Source of the DNA: UBA8529 sp964390565
GTDB lineage: Bacteria > Bacteroidota > Bacteroidia > Bacteroidales > Tenuifilaceae
Length of the DNA: 64,000 bases
Assembly: GCA_964390565.1 (NCBI GenBank)
Contig: CAYMII010000013.1
Coordinates: 1 to 64,000, forward strand
Direction: 5' to 3'
The position numbers were made by a program, and so were the translations under genes. Positions 51,510 through 60,259 of the stretch are shown here, one piece after another. The first letter of the stretch is position 1. Each line of letters opens with the position of its first letter. The notes beneath the pieces were generated by a model. It had not been told where the DNA came from. It worked only from the letters and a program-made list of their open reading frames with translations, and ran no database searches.

Positions 51510-52926
51510 AAGCCCCAAGATCGGGTTTAGAATCAAGTAAATGGCTGATATTTTTTAAATCGATTGGGAAAAGTGTACCATAGTCAAGTTTCCCAAAATC
51601 TTTTGCTGGGCTGAGGGTATCGAGCTGAAAGTTAAGTTTCCAAGGATCTTTAAATTTCGGTTCATCCCTTAATACGTTATTAAATTTTGTTGGATCAGTA
51701 AGGCTAAAACCTACGGGGACTCTTAGAATACAATAGTCAAAATTATAGTTCATCTGTGCGCTAACTACTTGTCCATCATAAACATTATCTACCTCATACT
51801 CTTTGTCCCTGGAGCCATATATTATGCAATTGTTGAATGAAGCTTGTTCCAAATCACGAGATTCAAGAAATATTGGCCCATCATTGACTTTTCTATATAG
51901 ATAATAGTTATTAAGTAAAAGCGCAGGACCTTTACGGTAAGTATAATTCCCCCAATAATTTGCAATTGTACATTGATAAAATTGGTATTTGCCACCTATA
52001 GTCAAGGCAACGCTATACAAGCCGGCATTAGCAAACAAGCAGTTATCGGCATCAATTGTTGACCCACGGGCATAAAGACCTATTGAACTTACATTCTCAA
52101 TCATAGAATTGCTAATACTAAGCGTTGGCGTTCCGGGGGTAACACAAGTATCGACAATTAAGCCATTAATCGAACCTCTAATTTCAGCCCACTCAATGTT
52201 GCTATTCTTACTGCCAGCATAAAGCCAAATTCCACCCCATTGTCCAGCCTTATCACGATAGAACTCTTCTCTTCTATCGCCCTCGAAAGTCACTGGGTTT
52301 TCAAACTCACCATTAACTTTAAGAGTACCATCAACTCGCAAAAAAGCATTATTATGAAAATAGAGCCTTGCACCTGCTTCAACATCTAACTCAACATTGG
52401 GTTGAACATAAAGGTAATTTTTGATAAGGTAAGGCTTATCTGAAATAAATGTTGTATTAACCTTTAATGTATCTGAGTTGTAGAGATGCACATCTTGCCC
52501 CCATGCTATCAACTTTACATCCTGAATGTTACCATTCGTTTCAAACACAATGGAATCAGCAACTACTAGCGGCGAGTTCTGGTTATTGGGATCAACATTT
52601 ATCTTGACAAAAACGAAAAGGCTGTCATCGCTTCGCAAAACAACATCCTCAACAGAGCTCGTTGCTGCACCATCAATATTGATTTTATATGCAGATGTAT
52701 TTCCGCCAGCCAATTTAATAGATGAAATCTTTAAATCGTGGCTATGCCTATTGTAAACTTTAAAGTATTGGGTAGATGAGCCAATGGTAGTAAATACCGT
52801 ATCGAACATTACGGTATCGGTTGAGAACTTAAGCTTTATCGATGGGCTGGATGAAATATCTTCTCTTTCGCAAGAAGCAAACCAAACCGTTATAATTAAG
52901 AATATTAGTGGATAAAATCTATTCAT
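51493..52926 (-). CDS. Lipoprotein with right-handed beta-helix
   Basis: A 477-residue lipoprotein: the hydrophobic lead ends in FASC with the lipidated cysteine at residue 19. Residues 30-130 look like a beta-sandwich (DTVMFDTVFTTIGSSTQYFKV). Residues 165-400 are a right-handed beta-helix (LDVEAGARLYFHNNAFLRVDG; GSINGLIVDTCV; SSIGLYARGSTIDADNCLF). The tail, KPDLGAYERKE, is the typical end of this Bacteroidota group. It is probably surface-exposed and may bind carbohydrate. TACTTTTG at 52934-52941 lies only 7 nt before the ATG, which would make the transcript leaderless. Confidence 0.8.
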   Translation of the reverse strand: MNRFYPLIFLIITVWFASCEREDISSSPSIKLKFSTDTVMFDTVFTTIGSSTQYFKVYNRHSHDLKISSIKLAGGNTSAYKINIDGAATSSVEDVVLRSDDSLFVFVKINVDPNNQNSPLVVADSIVFETNGNIQDVKLIAWGQDVHLYNSDTLKVNTTFISDKPYLIKNYLYVQPNVELDVEAGARLYFHNNAFLRVDGTLKVNGEFENPVTFEGDRREEFYRDKAGQWGGIWLYAGSKNSNIEWAEIRGSINGLIVDTCVTPGTPTLSISNSMIENVSSIGLYARGSTIDADNCLFANAGLYSVALTIGGKYQFYQCTIANYWGNYTYRKGPALLLNNYYLYRKVNDGPIFLESRDLEQASFNNCIIYGSRDKEYEVDNVYDGQVVSAQMNYNFDYCILRVPVGFSLTDPTKFNNVLRDEPKFKDPWKLNFQLDTLSPAKDFGKLDYGTLFPIDLKNISHLLDSKPDLGAYERKE

Positions 52927-53012
52927 AGCACTCCAAAAGTAGAAATATTTTTCTGTAAATCTTTTTAAACAATAAATTTGATACTTTTACTCTCCTTTTA
53001 TAAAATCGAGAA

Positions 53013-54653
53013 ATGAAAAAAAGCAAAATAATAACCTTCACCCTTGTAATAACCATAGCAATTATGGCATGTACAAAACGTCAAAAAGTTGATTTAATTA
53101 TAGCTAATGCTACAATTTATACAATAGATTCAACATTTAGTAAAGCCAATTGTATGGCCATTGCAAACGGAAAGATTGTTGCATTAGGTAATAAGCAAGA
53201 TATTGATGGAAAATATGAAGCCAATAAAAATATTGATGCCGAAGGGAAATTTATTTATCCCGGGTTCATTGATCCACATTGCCATTTTTTAGGCTATGGC
53301 ACTACCTTAAGCAACGCTTCTCTTTCGGGAGCAAAAACATGGAGCGAAGTTGTTGACAGATTAGTTGAACACGAAAAATCATTTCCATCCGAATGGGTTC
53401 AAGGCAGAGGTTGGAATCAAAATGAGTGGGATATTAAAGAATTTCCAACAAAAGATTTATTAGATAAGGCTTTCCCAAATAAACCTGTTTACATTGTACG
53501 TATCGATGGACATGCCGCTATTGCTAATAGCGTAGCCCTTAGGATGGCTAAGGTTGATGAGAAAACAAAGGTAAATGGTGGTGAACTAATTATAAAGAAT
53601 GGGAAACTTACAGGTGTACTTGTCGATAATGCAATTGAATTGGTTAGAAAGATTATTCCAGAATTATCAGAATCAATAAAAGCAAAAGCACTTCAGAGGG
53701 CTCAAGAAAACTGCTTTGCAGTTGGTTTAACATCTGTTTCTGATGCTGGATTGGAACTAAAAGAGGTGCTATTAATTGACAGTCTGCAAAAATCAAATAT
53801 CCTTAAAATGCGGGTTTACGCCATGTTAACCCCAACACAGGCAAATATCGACCATTTCGTTTCAAAAGGAGTTTACTCAACCGATTTTTTAACTGTTCGT
53901 TCCATTAAACTTTATGCCGATGGAGCTCTTGGGTCAAGAGGTGCTTTGCTTAAAAAGCATTATTCCGATGCACCAAATACAAAAGGATTACTGGTTGAGC
54001 CAATTGAAAAATTGAGCGCTTATTGCGATTTAGCTTATAAATCAGGCTATCAGGTTAACACGCATTGCATTGGCGATGAAGCGATTCAATTAACCCTCGA
54101 CATGTATTCAAAACATCTAAAAGCTAAAAACGACTTGCGTTGGAGAATTGAGCATTCTCAGGTTGTTGATCCTTCTGATTTATCCAAGTATGGTGAATAT
54201 AGCATTATCCCCTCAATTCAAACAACCCATGCTACTTCAGATATGACCTGGGCTGATGAGCGCTTAGGCGATAGGATAAAAAATGCATACGCTTATCAAG
54301 ATTTGCTTAAGCAAAACGGTTGGCTACCAAACGGAAGCGATTTTCCAATCGAGAAAATTAATCCTTTATACGGGTTTTATGCTGGCGTTGCCCGTAAAGA
54401 CTTAAATGGCGAACCTAAAGAGGGATTCCAAATGGAAAATACATTAACTCGTGAGCAAGCATTGCGAGCAATGACTATTTGGGCAGCAAAATCTAGTTTC
54501 GAGGAAAACCTTAAGGGAAGTCTCGAACCCGGGAAATGGGCTGATTTTGTTATACTCGATACAGATCTAATGAATGCCAAAGAATCCGATTTGCCTAATT
54601 CAAAAGTAATTAGCACTTTTGTCGCCGGTGAAATTGTATATCAAAACAAATAG
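53013..54653 (+). CDS. Amidohydrolase, YtcJ-like lipoprotein
   Basis: A 546-residue metal-dependent amidohydrolase of the YtcJ type. A lipoprotein signal ends in IMAC, with cysteine 20. Motifs are ANATIYTIDSTFSKANCMAIANGKIVALG, the metal site YPGFIDPHCHFLGYG, VQGRGWNQNEWDI, LYADGALGSRGALL near 300, VNTHCIGDEAIQLTLD near 345, RWRIEHSQVVDP and NGSDFPIEKINPLYGFYAGV. Substrates of the group are largely unknown (amides, N-acyl compounds). TAAATTTG at 52973-52980 fits its -7 box. Confidence 0.88.
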   Translation: MKKSKIITFTLVITIAIMACTKRQKVDLIIANATIYTIDSTFSKANCMAIANGKIVALGNKQDIDGKYEANKNIDAEGKFIYPGFIDPHCHFLGYGTTLSNASLSGAKTWSEVVDRLVEHEKSFPSEWVQGRGWNQNEWDIKEFPTKDLLDKAFPNKPVYIVRIDGHAAIANSVALRMAKVDEKTKVNGGELIIKNGKLTGVLVDNAIELVRKIIPELSESIKAKALQRAQENCFAVGLTSVSDAGLELKEVLLIDSLQKSNILKMRVYAMLTPTQANIDHFVSKGVYSTDFLTVRSIKLYADGALGSRGALLKKHYSDAPNTKGLLVEPIEKLSAYCDLAYKSGYQVNTHCIGDEAIQLTLDMYSKHLKAKNDLRWRIEHSQVVDPSDLSKYGEYSIIPSIQTTHATSDMTWADERLGDRIKNAYAYQDLLKQNGWLPNGSDFPIEKINPLYGFYAGVARKDLNGEPKEGFQMENTLTREQALRAMTIWAAKSSFEENLKGSLEPGKWADFVILDTDLMNAKESDLPNSKVISTFVAGEIVYQNK

Positions 54654-54661
54654 AAAATTAT

Positions 54662-55132
54662 ATGGAAATCATCGTTGCCGATAAAACAAAGCTAATAGAA
54701 GTACTATATGTAATTCGGGAATGTTCGCAGCAACTTATCGAAAAAGGTGTAAAGTATTGGAATAATAGCGTTGCCGATTATCACGAAATATCTAGCGATA
54801 TTGCAAATCAAAATGTGTTTTTATTGGTTGTAAATAAAGTAACCATTGGAACCGTTACCATAAAGCCCAACAAACAAAACCCAAATAAATACGATATCAG
54901 CCGATTAGCCATTTTCCCTCACTTCCAAAAACGTGGCTATGCTAGCGAAATCCTAAAGTTTGCCGAAAACTACTCAAAAGATAATGGCGCTAAAGCGCTT
55001 GTTGGCACAACCCCAATCGACGATGAAGCATTATCTCAACTACTTCAAGAAAATGGTTTTGTAAACCAAGGCGTTGATGGCGAGGTTCACGAAGAGTTTA
55101 TCAGGATTAAGTTTGAGAAGCAATTAAACTAA
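54662..55132 (+). CDS. GNAT family N-acetyltransferase
   Basis: A 156-residue acetyltransferase with the GNAT fold. The acetyl-CoA loop is ISRLAIFPHFQKRGYASEIL near residue 80, followed by FAENYSKDNGAKALVGTT and LLQENGFVNQGVDGEVH. The substrate is unknown. It follows the amidohydrolase by 8 nt and is likely cotranscribed with it; a strong terminator follows. Confidence 0.88.
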   Translation: MEIIVADKTKLIEVLYVIRECSQQLIEKGVKYWNNSVADYHEISSDIANQNVFLLVVNKVTIGTVTIKPNKQNPNKYDISRLAIFPHFQKRGYASEILKFAENYSKDNGAKALVGTTPIDDEALSQLLQENGFVNQGVDGEVHEEFIRIKFEKQLN

Positions 55133-55146
55133 CTCAATAAATAATA

Positions 55147-55190
55147 AAAAGAAAAGGAATGGTAATCCAACCATTCCATTTTCTTTTAAT
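55147..55190 (+). terminator. Terminator of the amidohydrolase-GNAT unit
   Basis: The stem GGAATGG/CCATTCC (55156-55162 with 55171-55177) extends outward with AAAAGAAAA and TTTTCTTTT, leaving a T-rich tail on plus. Confidence 0.85.
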
Positions 55191-55262
55191 AAAGACATAA
55201 ATAACGTCAGCTCGATGTAAGAGTAACATGTTGGTTTTCAGCACTAAGCACTAACTGTCTTT

Positions 55263-55331
55263 TGTCATGCTGAGCGTAGCGAAGCATCTATATTACAAGC
55301 ATTTAGATCCTTCGCTACGCTCAGGATGACA
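55263..55331. repeat. Palindromic CTGAGCGTAGCGAAG repeat
   Basis: Arms of 28 nt at 55263-55290 and 55304-55331 are nearly perfect inverse complements. They contain the words CTGAGCGTAGCGAAG and CTTCGCTACGCTCAG that occur as an intergenic palindrome in many Bacteroidota genomes. It lies between a terminator and a barrel gene, so it is not part of a gene. Confidence 0.8.
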
Positions 55332-55349
55332 TCTTATATCGAACTTGAG

Positions 55350-55889
55350 TTAAATATAAAAATTCAACCCACCCCCAATAAAATGGTAAGTAGGATCATT
55401 CAATCCTATTTCGGCTTCGAAAATAAAGTTTAGATTTTTCCTGATACCAATTTCAACGCCTAAAGGCAGCCAAAGTAGTATGCGCGTTTTATCCTCATTA
55501 AAGTTGATGTCCGAATCGAGGCCAGTAAATATTCTAGTATCGTTGCGGATTGGAAAAGTGATGTTAAACGTACCATCCAAACCAAAATCGCCAAACTGGT
55601 GTGCACCTACTGCAAACGACATACGGCGGGGTAATGCAAATTCAACATCTGCACCAAAGTAGTCTAACGGCCCAAGTACTCCAGCCTTAACAGACAAATC
55701 GATGCCCGATTTAATCCCAACACCTCCATGGAGAAACATGATAAACTCTGAGGTGCCATTTACCATTACCCCTGGCTCAACACCAAGAGAAAATTTTCCA
55801 GGTTTAAGGGTTTGTCCTGTATTAAAAACTTGGCTAAAAGTAGAATCCGCAATAGCTAGTAATGCTAGAATAATAAGAATTTTTTTCAT
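55350..55889 (-). CDS. Outer-membrane beta-barrel protein
   Basis: A 179-residue exported barrel. The signal peptide is KKILIILALLAIADSTFS. Strands such as LGVEPGVMVNGTSEFIMFLHGGVGIKSG in short runs, SFAVGAHQFGDFGLDG and IRKNLNFIFEAEIGL alternate. The C-terminus is IGGGLNFYI, a barrel-closing strand. The function is unknown. TACTTTTG at 55918-55925 on minus is its likely -7 box, directly after the terminator of the TolC operon. Confidence 0.65.
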   Translation of the reverse strand: MKKILIILALLAIADSTFSQVFNTGQTLKPGKFSLGVEPGVMVNGTSEFIMFLHGGVGIKSGIDLSVKAGVLGPLDYFGADVEFALPRRMSFAVGAHQFGDFGLDGTFNITFPIRNDTRIFTGLDSDINFNEDKTRILLWLPLGVEIGIRKNLNFIFEAEIGLNDPTYHFIGGGLNFYI

Positions 55890-55940
55890 AATATATTTAA
55901 GGTTAATTAGTTTGAAACAAAAGTAGCATGTTTTTTTAAA

Positions 55941-56010
55941 TCAAAAAAGGAAACCCCGGGGAACCACTCCCGGGGTTAAAAACAAACCATAACTAAACCT
56001 ACTAAATAAT
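55941..56010 (-). terminator. Terminator of the TolC operon, with G/U-rich lead-in
   Basis: The stem AACCCCGGG/CCCGGGGTT (55952-55960 with 55969-55977) is followed on minus by TTTCCTTTTTTG. Directly before it is AGGTTTAGTTATGGTTTGTT and TTTTA, almost the same G/U-rich text that precedes the hairpin at 48354-48378. Confidence 0.82.
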
Positions 56011-56018
56011 CCTATTTG

Positions 56019-57380
56019 TTATAGGGTTATAGGAATTCCTCGGTAGAAATCGAGTATTTTGAGTTTAAATAAATAAGAATATTTGGCATGTAACAAATCG
56101 CCTTGTGCTTTAATTAAGTTATTACGAGCAATTCCATAGTCGACAGCGTTTATCATCCCTAAGTTGAACTTTTCCTTACTTGTTTCATAAACTTCATTAT
56201 ACGATGCGGCCGATTCGCTCATGGATTGGAAACTGCTGTAACTTCCCTTAACATCAGCATAAGCTTGTTGGATTGTCTTTTTTAAACCTTTTTCAGCTTC
56301 GTCAACTGCATACTGCGCATCAAGTTTATCAATTTTGGCCTTGCTAATTCTTACGTAGTTCTGTAATCTGCCATAAATTGGAATATTGATTTGTATTGCG
56401 ATAGACTTGCTAATATTGTCTTTTAGTTGCTCTTTGTAAGAATAATCAGGATATTTACTAAGCACCACTCCTGCTGAATTTGTTAACTCACCTTGATCAG
56501 TATAAAAAGAACCCATTTGATATTCAAGCGAAATACTTGGTAATGCTGCACCCAAAGCAATTAAATACCTCTTTTCTGCACTTTTAAGATTATAACTAGC
56601 CTTTTTTAGGGAAGGAGTATTTAATAGAGCATCATCATAGTACTGCTTCAATCCTATTTGTAGAGTATCGGTTGGTATAATAATATTGTCGGAAAAAATC
56701 TCAAAACCATCAACTTCAGGTATTTCGAGCATTTGAGCCAATTCCAATGATGCCATTTCAAAAGTGTTTTGAGCATTTGTTAGCTGAACTTTCTCTGCAA
56801 TAGCCTGAGATTTTATTTGCAAATATTCAGCATTCGATGATTTTCCAAGTTCATATTGTTTCTCCGAACTTATTACTTGTTTCTCTGAAACTTCAAGTCG
56901 ACCCTTAGCAAGAATTAAATTCTCCTTAGCGTAAAGCACCTCTAAATATTTGGCTGCAACATTTATCGAAATATTTCTTTTTAGCTCTTCTACGCTCTCA
57001 ATTGATGCTAAAAGATCGAATTTAGTTTGAGCTAAATAATTCCATTTGTTTAATCCTTGAAAAATATCAAGGCTACCACCAATTCCGCCAGAACCTATTT
57101 GTGATTGCTTATTCGAGAACTTTCCTGTTAGACTGTTAAAAACGCTACCTTCCTGGAATTTGTGGCTGAATTGTCCTCCCAGTGATGGAGTAAAACTTGC
57201 AATTGCTCCAACCCTATCCTTTTTAAACTTTTCAGTTTGAAGAATTTCTCGTTTTAGTTGGATATTATTTTGTAAAGCATAAGTAATACACTCCTCAAGC
57301 GTCCACTTTTTTTGAGCATAAAGAGGGGTTGTTAATACTAAAGCTAAGACAACAAACAAATATTTAATAATTCGATTCAT
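56019..57380 (-). CDS. TolC-family outer-membrane efflux protein
   Basis: A 453-residue TolC-like protein. The ATG at 57380 opens a clean signal peptide (NRIIKYLFVVLALVLTTPLYAQ). The mature start is KKWTLEECITYALQNN, the classic TolC entry, and two halves of coiled-coil follow (SVEELKRNISINVAAKYLEVLYAKENL near 150; KAKIDKLDAQYAVDEAEKGLKKT near 360). It forms the outer-membrane channel for the HlyD-ATPase pair encoded upstream in the same direction. It ends at a strong terminator. Confidence 0.9.
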   Translation of the reverse strand: MNRIIKYLFVVLALVLTTPLYAQKKWTLEECITYALQNNIQLKREILQTEKFKKDRVGAIASFTPSLGGQFSHKFQEGSVFNSLTGKFSNKQSQIGSGGIGGSLDIFQGLNKWNYLAQTKFDLLASIESVEELKRNISINVAAKYLEVLYAKENLILAKGRLEVSEKQVISSEKQYELGKSSNAEYLQIKSQAIAEKVQLTNAQNTFEMASLELAQMLEIPEVDGFEIFSDNIIIPTDTLQIGLKQYYDDALLNTPSLKKASYNLKSAEKRYLIALGAALPSISLEYQMGSFYTDQGELTNSAGVVLSKYPDYSYKEQLKDNISKSIAIQINIPIYGRLQNYVRISKAKIDKLDAQYAVDEAEKGLKKTIQQAYADVKGSYSSFQSMSESAASYNEVYETSKEKFNLGMINAVDYGIARNNLIKAQGDLLHAKYSYLFKLKILDFYRGIPITL

Positions 57381-57417
57381 GACAAAAGATTTCAACTTTG
57401 ATATTAAAAAACAGATC

Positions 57418-57786
57418 CTATAGCACATCTAACATCCCTTCTATCGCCTCTATGCTTTTAGAGTCAGATCCCACTTTTTTAGTTAGTGGTGCTACATTTT
57501 TTATATAATAATCGATAACACTAAAATTCGTTGTGTCGGGTTGCTCTTCGTATGAGAAAGTTAGGTTTAAACTTTCTATATTATACCTATTAGTTATTTC
57601 AATTTTAGGCAATAATTCTCCTTGCTCACCTGAATTTAGTGTGGGACTTTGTAGGTTAGTATTATCCAAAACTTCTACCGCAGATTTTACTACCTTAGAA
57701 TCGCTTGTTACAGGGTCTTTTGCATAGAGAAACCCAACATTAACTAGCAAAAAAGCTAGAGCAAACACAATTCGATGAATCCTCAT
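57418..57786 (-). CDS. Small exported protein of unknown function
   Basis: A 122-residue protein with a Sec signal peptide (RIHRIVFALAFLLVNVGFLYA). The mature part is short and polar, with LPKIEITNRYNIESLNLTFS and DTTNFSVIDYYIKNVAPL. I do not recognise it. It lies 11 nt after the 100-residue gene and 37 nt before tolC, at the place where an ABC permease would be expected, but it has no membrane-spanning segments. Confidence 0.55.
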   Translation of the reverse strand: MRIHRIVFALAFLLVNVGFLYAKDPVTSDSKVVKSAVEVLDNTNLQSPTLNSGEQGELLPKIEITNRYNIESLNLTFSYEEQPDTTNFSVIDYYIKNVAPLTKKVGSDSKSIEAIEGMLDVL

Positions 57787-57797
57787 AGTTGTCAAAT

Positions 57798-58100
57798 TTA
57801 TTTACCATTTTTCTTTCGATAAAGCACTTGGATATGGGTTGCCCCAACCCTTGGTGTGAAAATTTGTATCAATTCCCATCCACTATCATAATTTGCTAGG
57901 GAATTCCTAAGCTGTGTTATTTGCTCCAATGTTGCATGCTGAGTATCATCATCGTCAGAACCAGTCTGAGCCGGATTAATACTCCAAGGAAAGGATTCTA
58001 CTCTAAAGCTATAACTCATTTTCTTACCACCGATAGTTACTATAACATCGGCAATCTCATCTTCGCCAAGATTCGAAATCGGTATGCATATCTCTTTCAT
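57798..58100 (-). CDS. Small cytosolic-looking protein of unknown function
   Basis: A 100-residue protein without signal or membrane segment. It shows EICIPISNLGEDEIADVIVT, a DDDDTQ turn and the C-terminal TPRVGATHIQVLYRKKNGK. Two beta-rich halves are likely. A purine-rich AAGGAAAGGG lies about 9 nt before the ATG. No family is recognised. It sits between the ABC ATPase and the small exported protein in the efflux operon. Confidence 0.55.
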   Translation of the reverse strand: MKEICIPISNLGEDEIADVIVTIGGKKMSYSFRVESFPWSINPAQTGSDDDDTQHATLEQITQLRNSLANYDSGWELIQIFTPRVGATHIQVLYRKKNGK

Positions 58101-58194
58101 AGTAGTACCCTTTCCTTAGTTTATATTAATGTTTAATAAATTTTATAGGATAAAGAATAATTTTTTATAAGATAACTTTTTGATTACTATCAAT

Positions 58195-58878
58195 TTAAAC
58201 CATCTTCTTCACATTCTCGGTCACAATATGTCCGTCGAATAGTTGAACAATACGGTGAGCTTTTTCAGCATCTGTTGGTGAGTGCGTTACCATAACAACG
58301 GTTGTTCCTTCGCGGTTCAACTCACTTAACAACTCCATTACCTCTTCGCCGTTAGCTGAATCGAGGTTACCTGTTGGCTCATCGGCAAGGATAAGCTTTG
58401 GATTTGCAACAACCGCACGTGCAATAGCAACCCTTTGCTGCTGACCACCTGATAGCTGTTGAGGGAAGTGGTTTTTACGATGCGAAATTTTCATGCGCTC
58501 TAAAACTGCCTCAACCTTTTTTCTTCTTTCTGATGAGGGAACATTCATGTAAAGTAAAGGAAGTTCAACGTTCTCGAATACGGTTAACTCATCGATAAGG
58601 TTAAAACTTTGGAATACAAATCCAATGTTCGCTTTACGAAGGTTAGTACGTTGTTTTTCCTTAAATTTTGATACCTCAGTACCATTGAAATAAAATTCGC
58701 CACCAGTTGGATTATCAAGCAAGCCAATAATATTCAATAGTGTAGATTTTCCACATCCAGATGGACCCATAATTGCTACAAATTCGCCTGGTTTTACTTC
58801 GAGGTTCACGTTGTTTAACGCGGTGGTTTCAACCTCTTCGGTTCTAAAAACCTTAACTAAATCTTGAGTCTTAATCAT
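58195..58878 (-). CDS. ABC transporter ATPase, MacB/LolD type
   Basis: A 227-residue ATPase. Walker A is GPSGCGKST (residues 38-46), the signature LSGGQQQRVAIARA, Walker B LILADEPTGNLDS and the switch histidine in VMVTHSP. This group works with FtsX/MacB-type permeases to export or extract substrates. No such permease is in the window. It lies 42 nt after the HlyD gene. Confidence 0.93.
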   Translation of the reverse strand: MIKTQDLVKVFRTEEVETTALNNVNLEVKPGEFVAIMGPSGCGKSTLLNIIGLLDNPTGGEFYFNGTEVSKFKEKQRTNLRKANIGFVFQSFNLIDELTVFENVELPLLYMNVPSSERRKKVEAVLERMKISHRKNHFPQQLSGGQQQRVAIARAVVANPKLILADEPTGNLDSANGEEVMELLSELNREGTTVVMVTHSPTDAEKAHRIVQLFDGHIVTENVKKMV

Positions 58879-58920
58879 TGTAGTAAAATTTAATGTTTTA
58901 TAATTATATATTGTATTCTA

Positions 58921-60177
58921 TTATTTAGTAAGCAAAAGCTTATCAGCATTATTATAGTTATCGTAACTCGATACAATCACCTTTTCGCCAGGATTTAACC
59001 CTTCAACAACTTCGTAGTAACGTGGATTCTGGCGATTTATTCGGATGTTTCGCTTAGTTGCAAAATCGCCTGAAGGATCAACCACATATACCCATTGTCC
59101 ACCTGTGCTTTGGTAAAATCCGCCACGACTTAAAAGAACTGCCTTTTGTGATTCCCCTAATTCAAGGTTAATGCGAGATGTTTGTCCAATTCGAATATTC
59201 TTAGGAACTGAATCGGTAAAGACCATATCAACGGTGAATCGTCCATTTCGAACCTCTGGATAAATAGTTTTAATGGTCCCACTAAACATCTTACTCGAAA
59301 ACTCACAATCGCCTGTCAAATTACGCACAATTCTGGAAATATAATGCTCATCAATATCAACTTTAAGCATATACGAATCGAGAACGTTAATTGTACCCAT
59401 GCGTGTTCCCATTCCAATTACCTGCCCAATCTCTAAATTTAATGATGCCAACTCACCACTAACAGGAGCTCTGAACTCTAGCGTCTCTAAACGTTTTCTA
59501 ACGATCTTAAGATTTTTTTGTAACCTCTCAGCGTCCTCCTCAAGGGTTATAATTTGAGTTATACGTGATATAGAATCTTGAATCCAACTTTGACGGAAAA
59601 GTTTTAGCCTTTCAGTTGTTAGCTCCCATGCTTCCTTCGAACGCTCGAACTCATCCTTCGAGATATGATTTTGCTCAAAAAGAATTTTGTTATTCCTATA
59701 AACTCTTTCCTTATCCTTTAGGTCATAGGTGAGCTGAATTAACTGGCTACGCGTATCTAGCGTTTGACGCTCCATATTCAAGCGAGTTGAACGAAGTTCG
59801 TTAACCGTTCTCGATACGTTAGCCTCATTATTTGAGATATCTAAGATAAGGTTGGTATTACTAAAACGTACTATTACATCGCCCTTTTTAAGTAAGCTAC
59901 CCTCATCCATAACAATCTCCTCAACCCTACTCCCGCTTTCAGTTGCATCGAGATAAATTGTGCGAATTGGTGCAACAGTTCCAATTACTGTTATGTAATC
60001 TCTAAAAAGATCCTGAGTTACTTCCTCTACAGTAATTTTATCAACTTCAACATTTAACCTCGAACCTTTAGGTCCAAATGCAATGTAATACACAATAAAT
60101 AAAACGAATAAAGAGGAAACCGAAATCCAAAGAATTTTTTTAAGAGTCCACTTCTTTTTTTGAATAATCTTATCCAT
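58921..60177 (-). CDS. HlyD/RND-type periplasmic adaptor protein
   Basis: A 418-residue membrane-fusion protein started at the ATG at 60177. One N-terminal membrane segment is at about residues 11-31 (LKKILWISVSSLFVLFIVYY). Then come a barrel-sandwich segment (LDATESGSRVEEIVMDEGSLLKKGDVIVRF), a long coiled coil (about 120-230), the return lipoyl half (LEFRAPVSGELASLNLEIGQVIGMG) and a C-terminal beta-barrel ending in GEKVIVSSYDNYNNADKL. It links the inner-membrane pump to TolC and is the first gene of the operon. Confidence 0.9.
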   Translation of the reverse strand: MDKIIQKKKWTLKKILWISVSSLFVLFIVYYIAFGPKGSRLNVEVDKITVEEVTQDLFRDYITVIGTVAPIRTIYLDATESGSRVEEIVMDEGSLLKKGDVIVRFSNTNLILDISNNEANVSRTVNELRSTRLNMERQTLDTRSQLIQLTYDLKDKERVYRNNKILFEQNHISKDEFERSKEAWELTTERLKLFRQSWIQDSISRITQIITLEEDAERLQKNLKIVRKRLETLEFRAPVSGELASLNLEIGQVIGMGTRMGTINVLDSYMLKVDIDEHYISRIVRNLTGDCEFSSKMFSGTIKTIYPEVRNGRFTVDMVFTDSVPKNIRIGQTSRINLELGESQKAVLLSRGGFYQSTGGQWVYVVDPSGDFATKRNIRINRQNPRYYEVVEGLNPGEKVIVSSYDNYNNADKLLLTK

Positions 60178-60207
60178 CACAAAATATTTTCAAGTTCTTC
60201 TTCCTTT

Positions 60208-60224
60208 AAACAGTTTGCATGCCA
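60208..60224 (-). promoter_or_regulatory. Possible sigma-54 promoter of the efflux operon
   Basis: The minus strand reads TGGCATG-CAAA-CTGTTT, resembling the consensus TGGCACG-N4-TTGCW: the -24 GG is intact (60223-60222) and a GT stands at the -12 position 10 nt on. It lies about 31 nt before the HlyD ATG. The divergent regulator is a sigma-54 activator, which makes the match meaningful, although the -12 half is weak. Confidence 0.45.
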
Positions 60225-60259
60225 TAAAATATTAAACGCTGATAATAAATATATTAACT

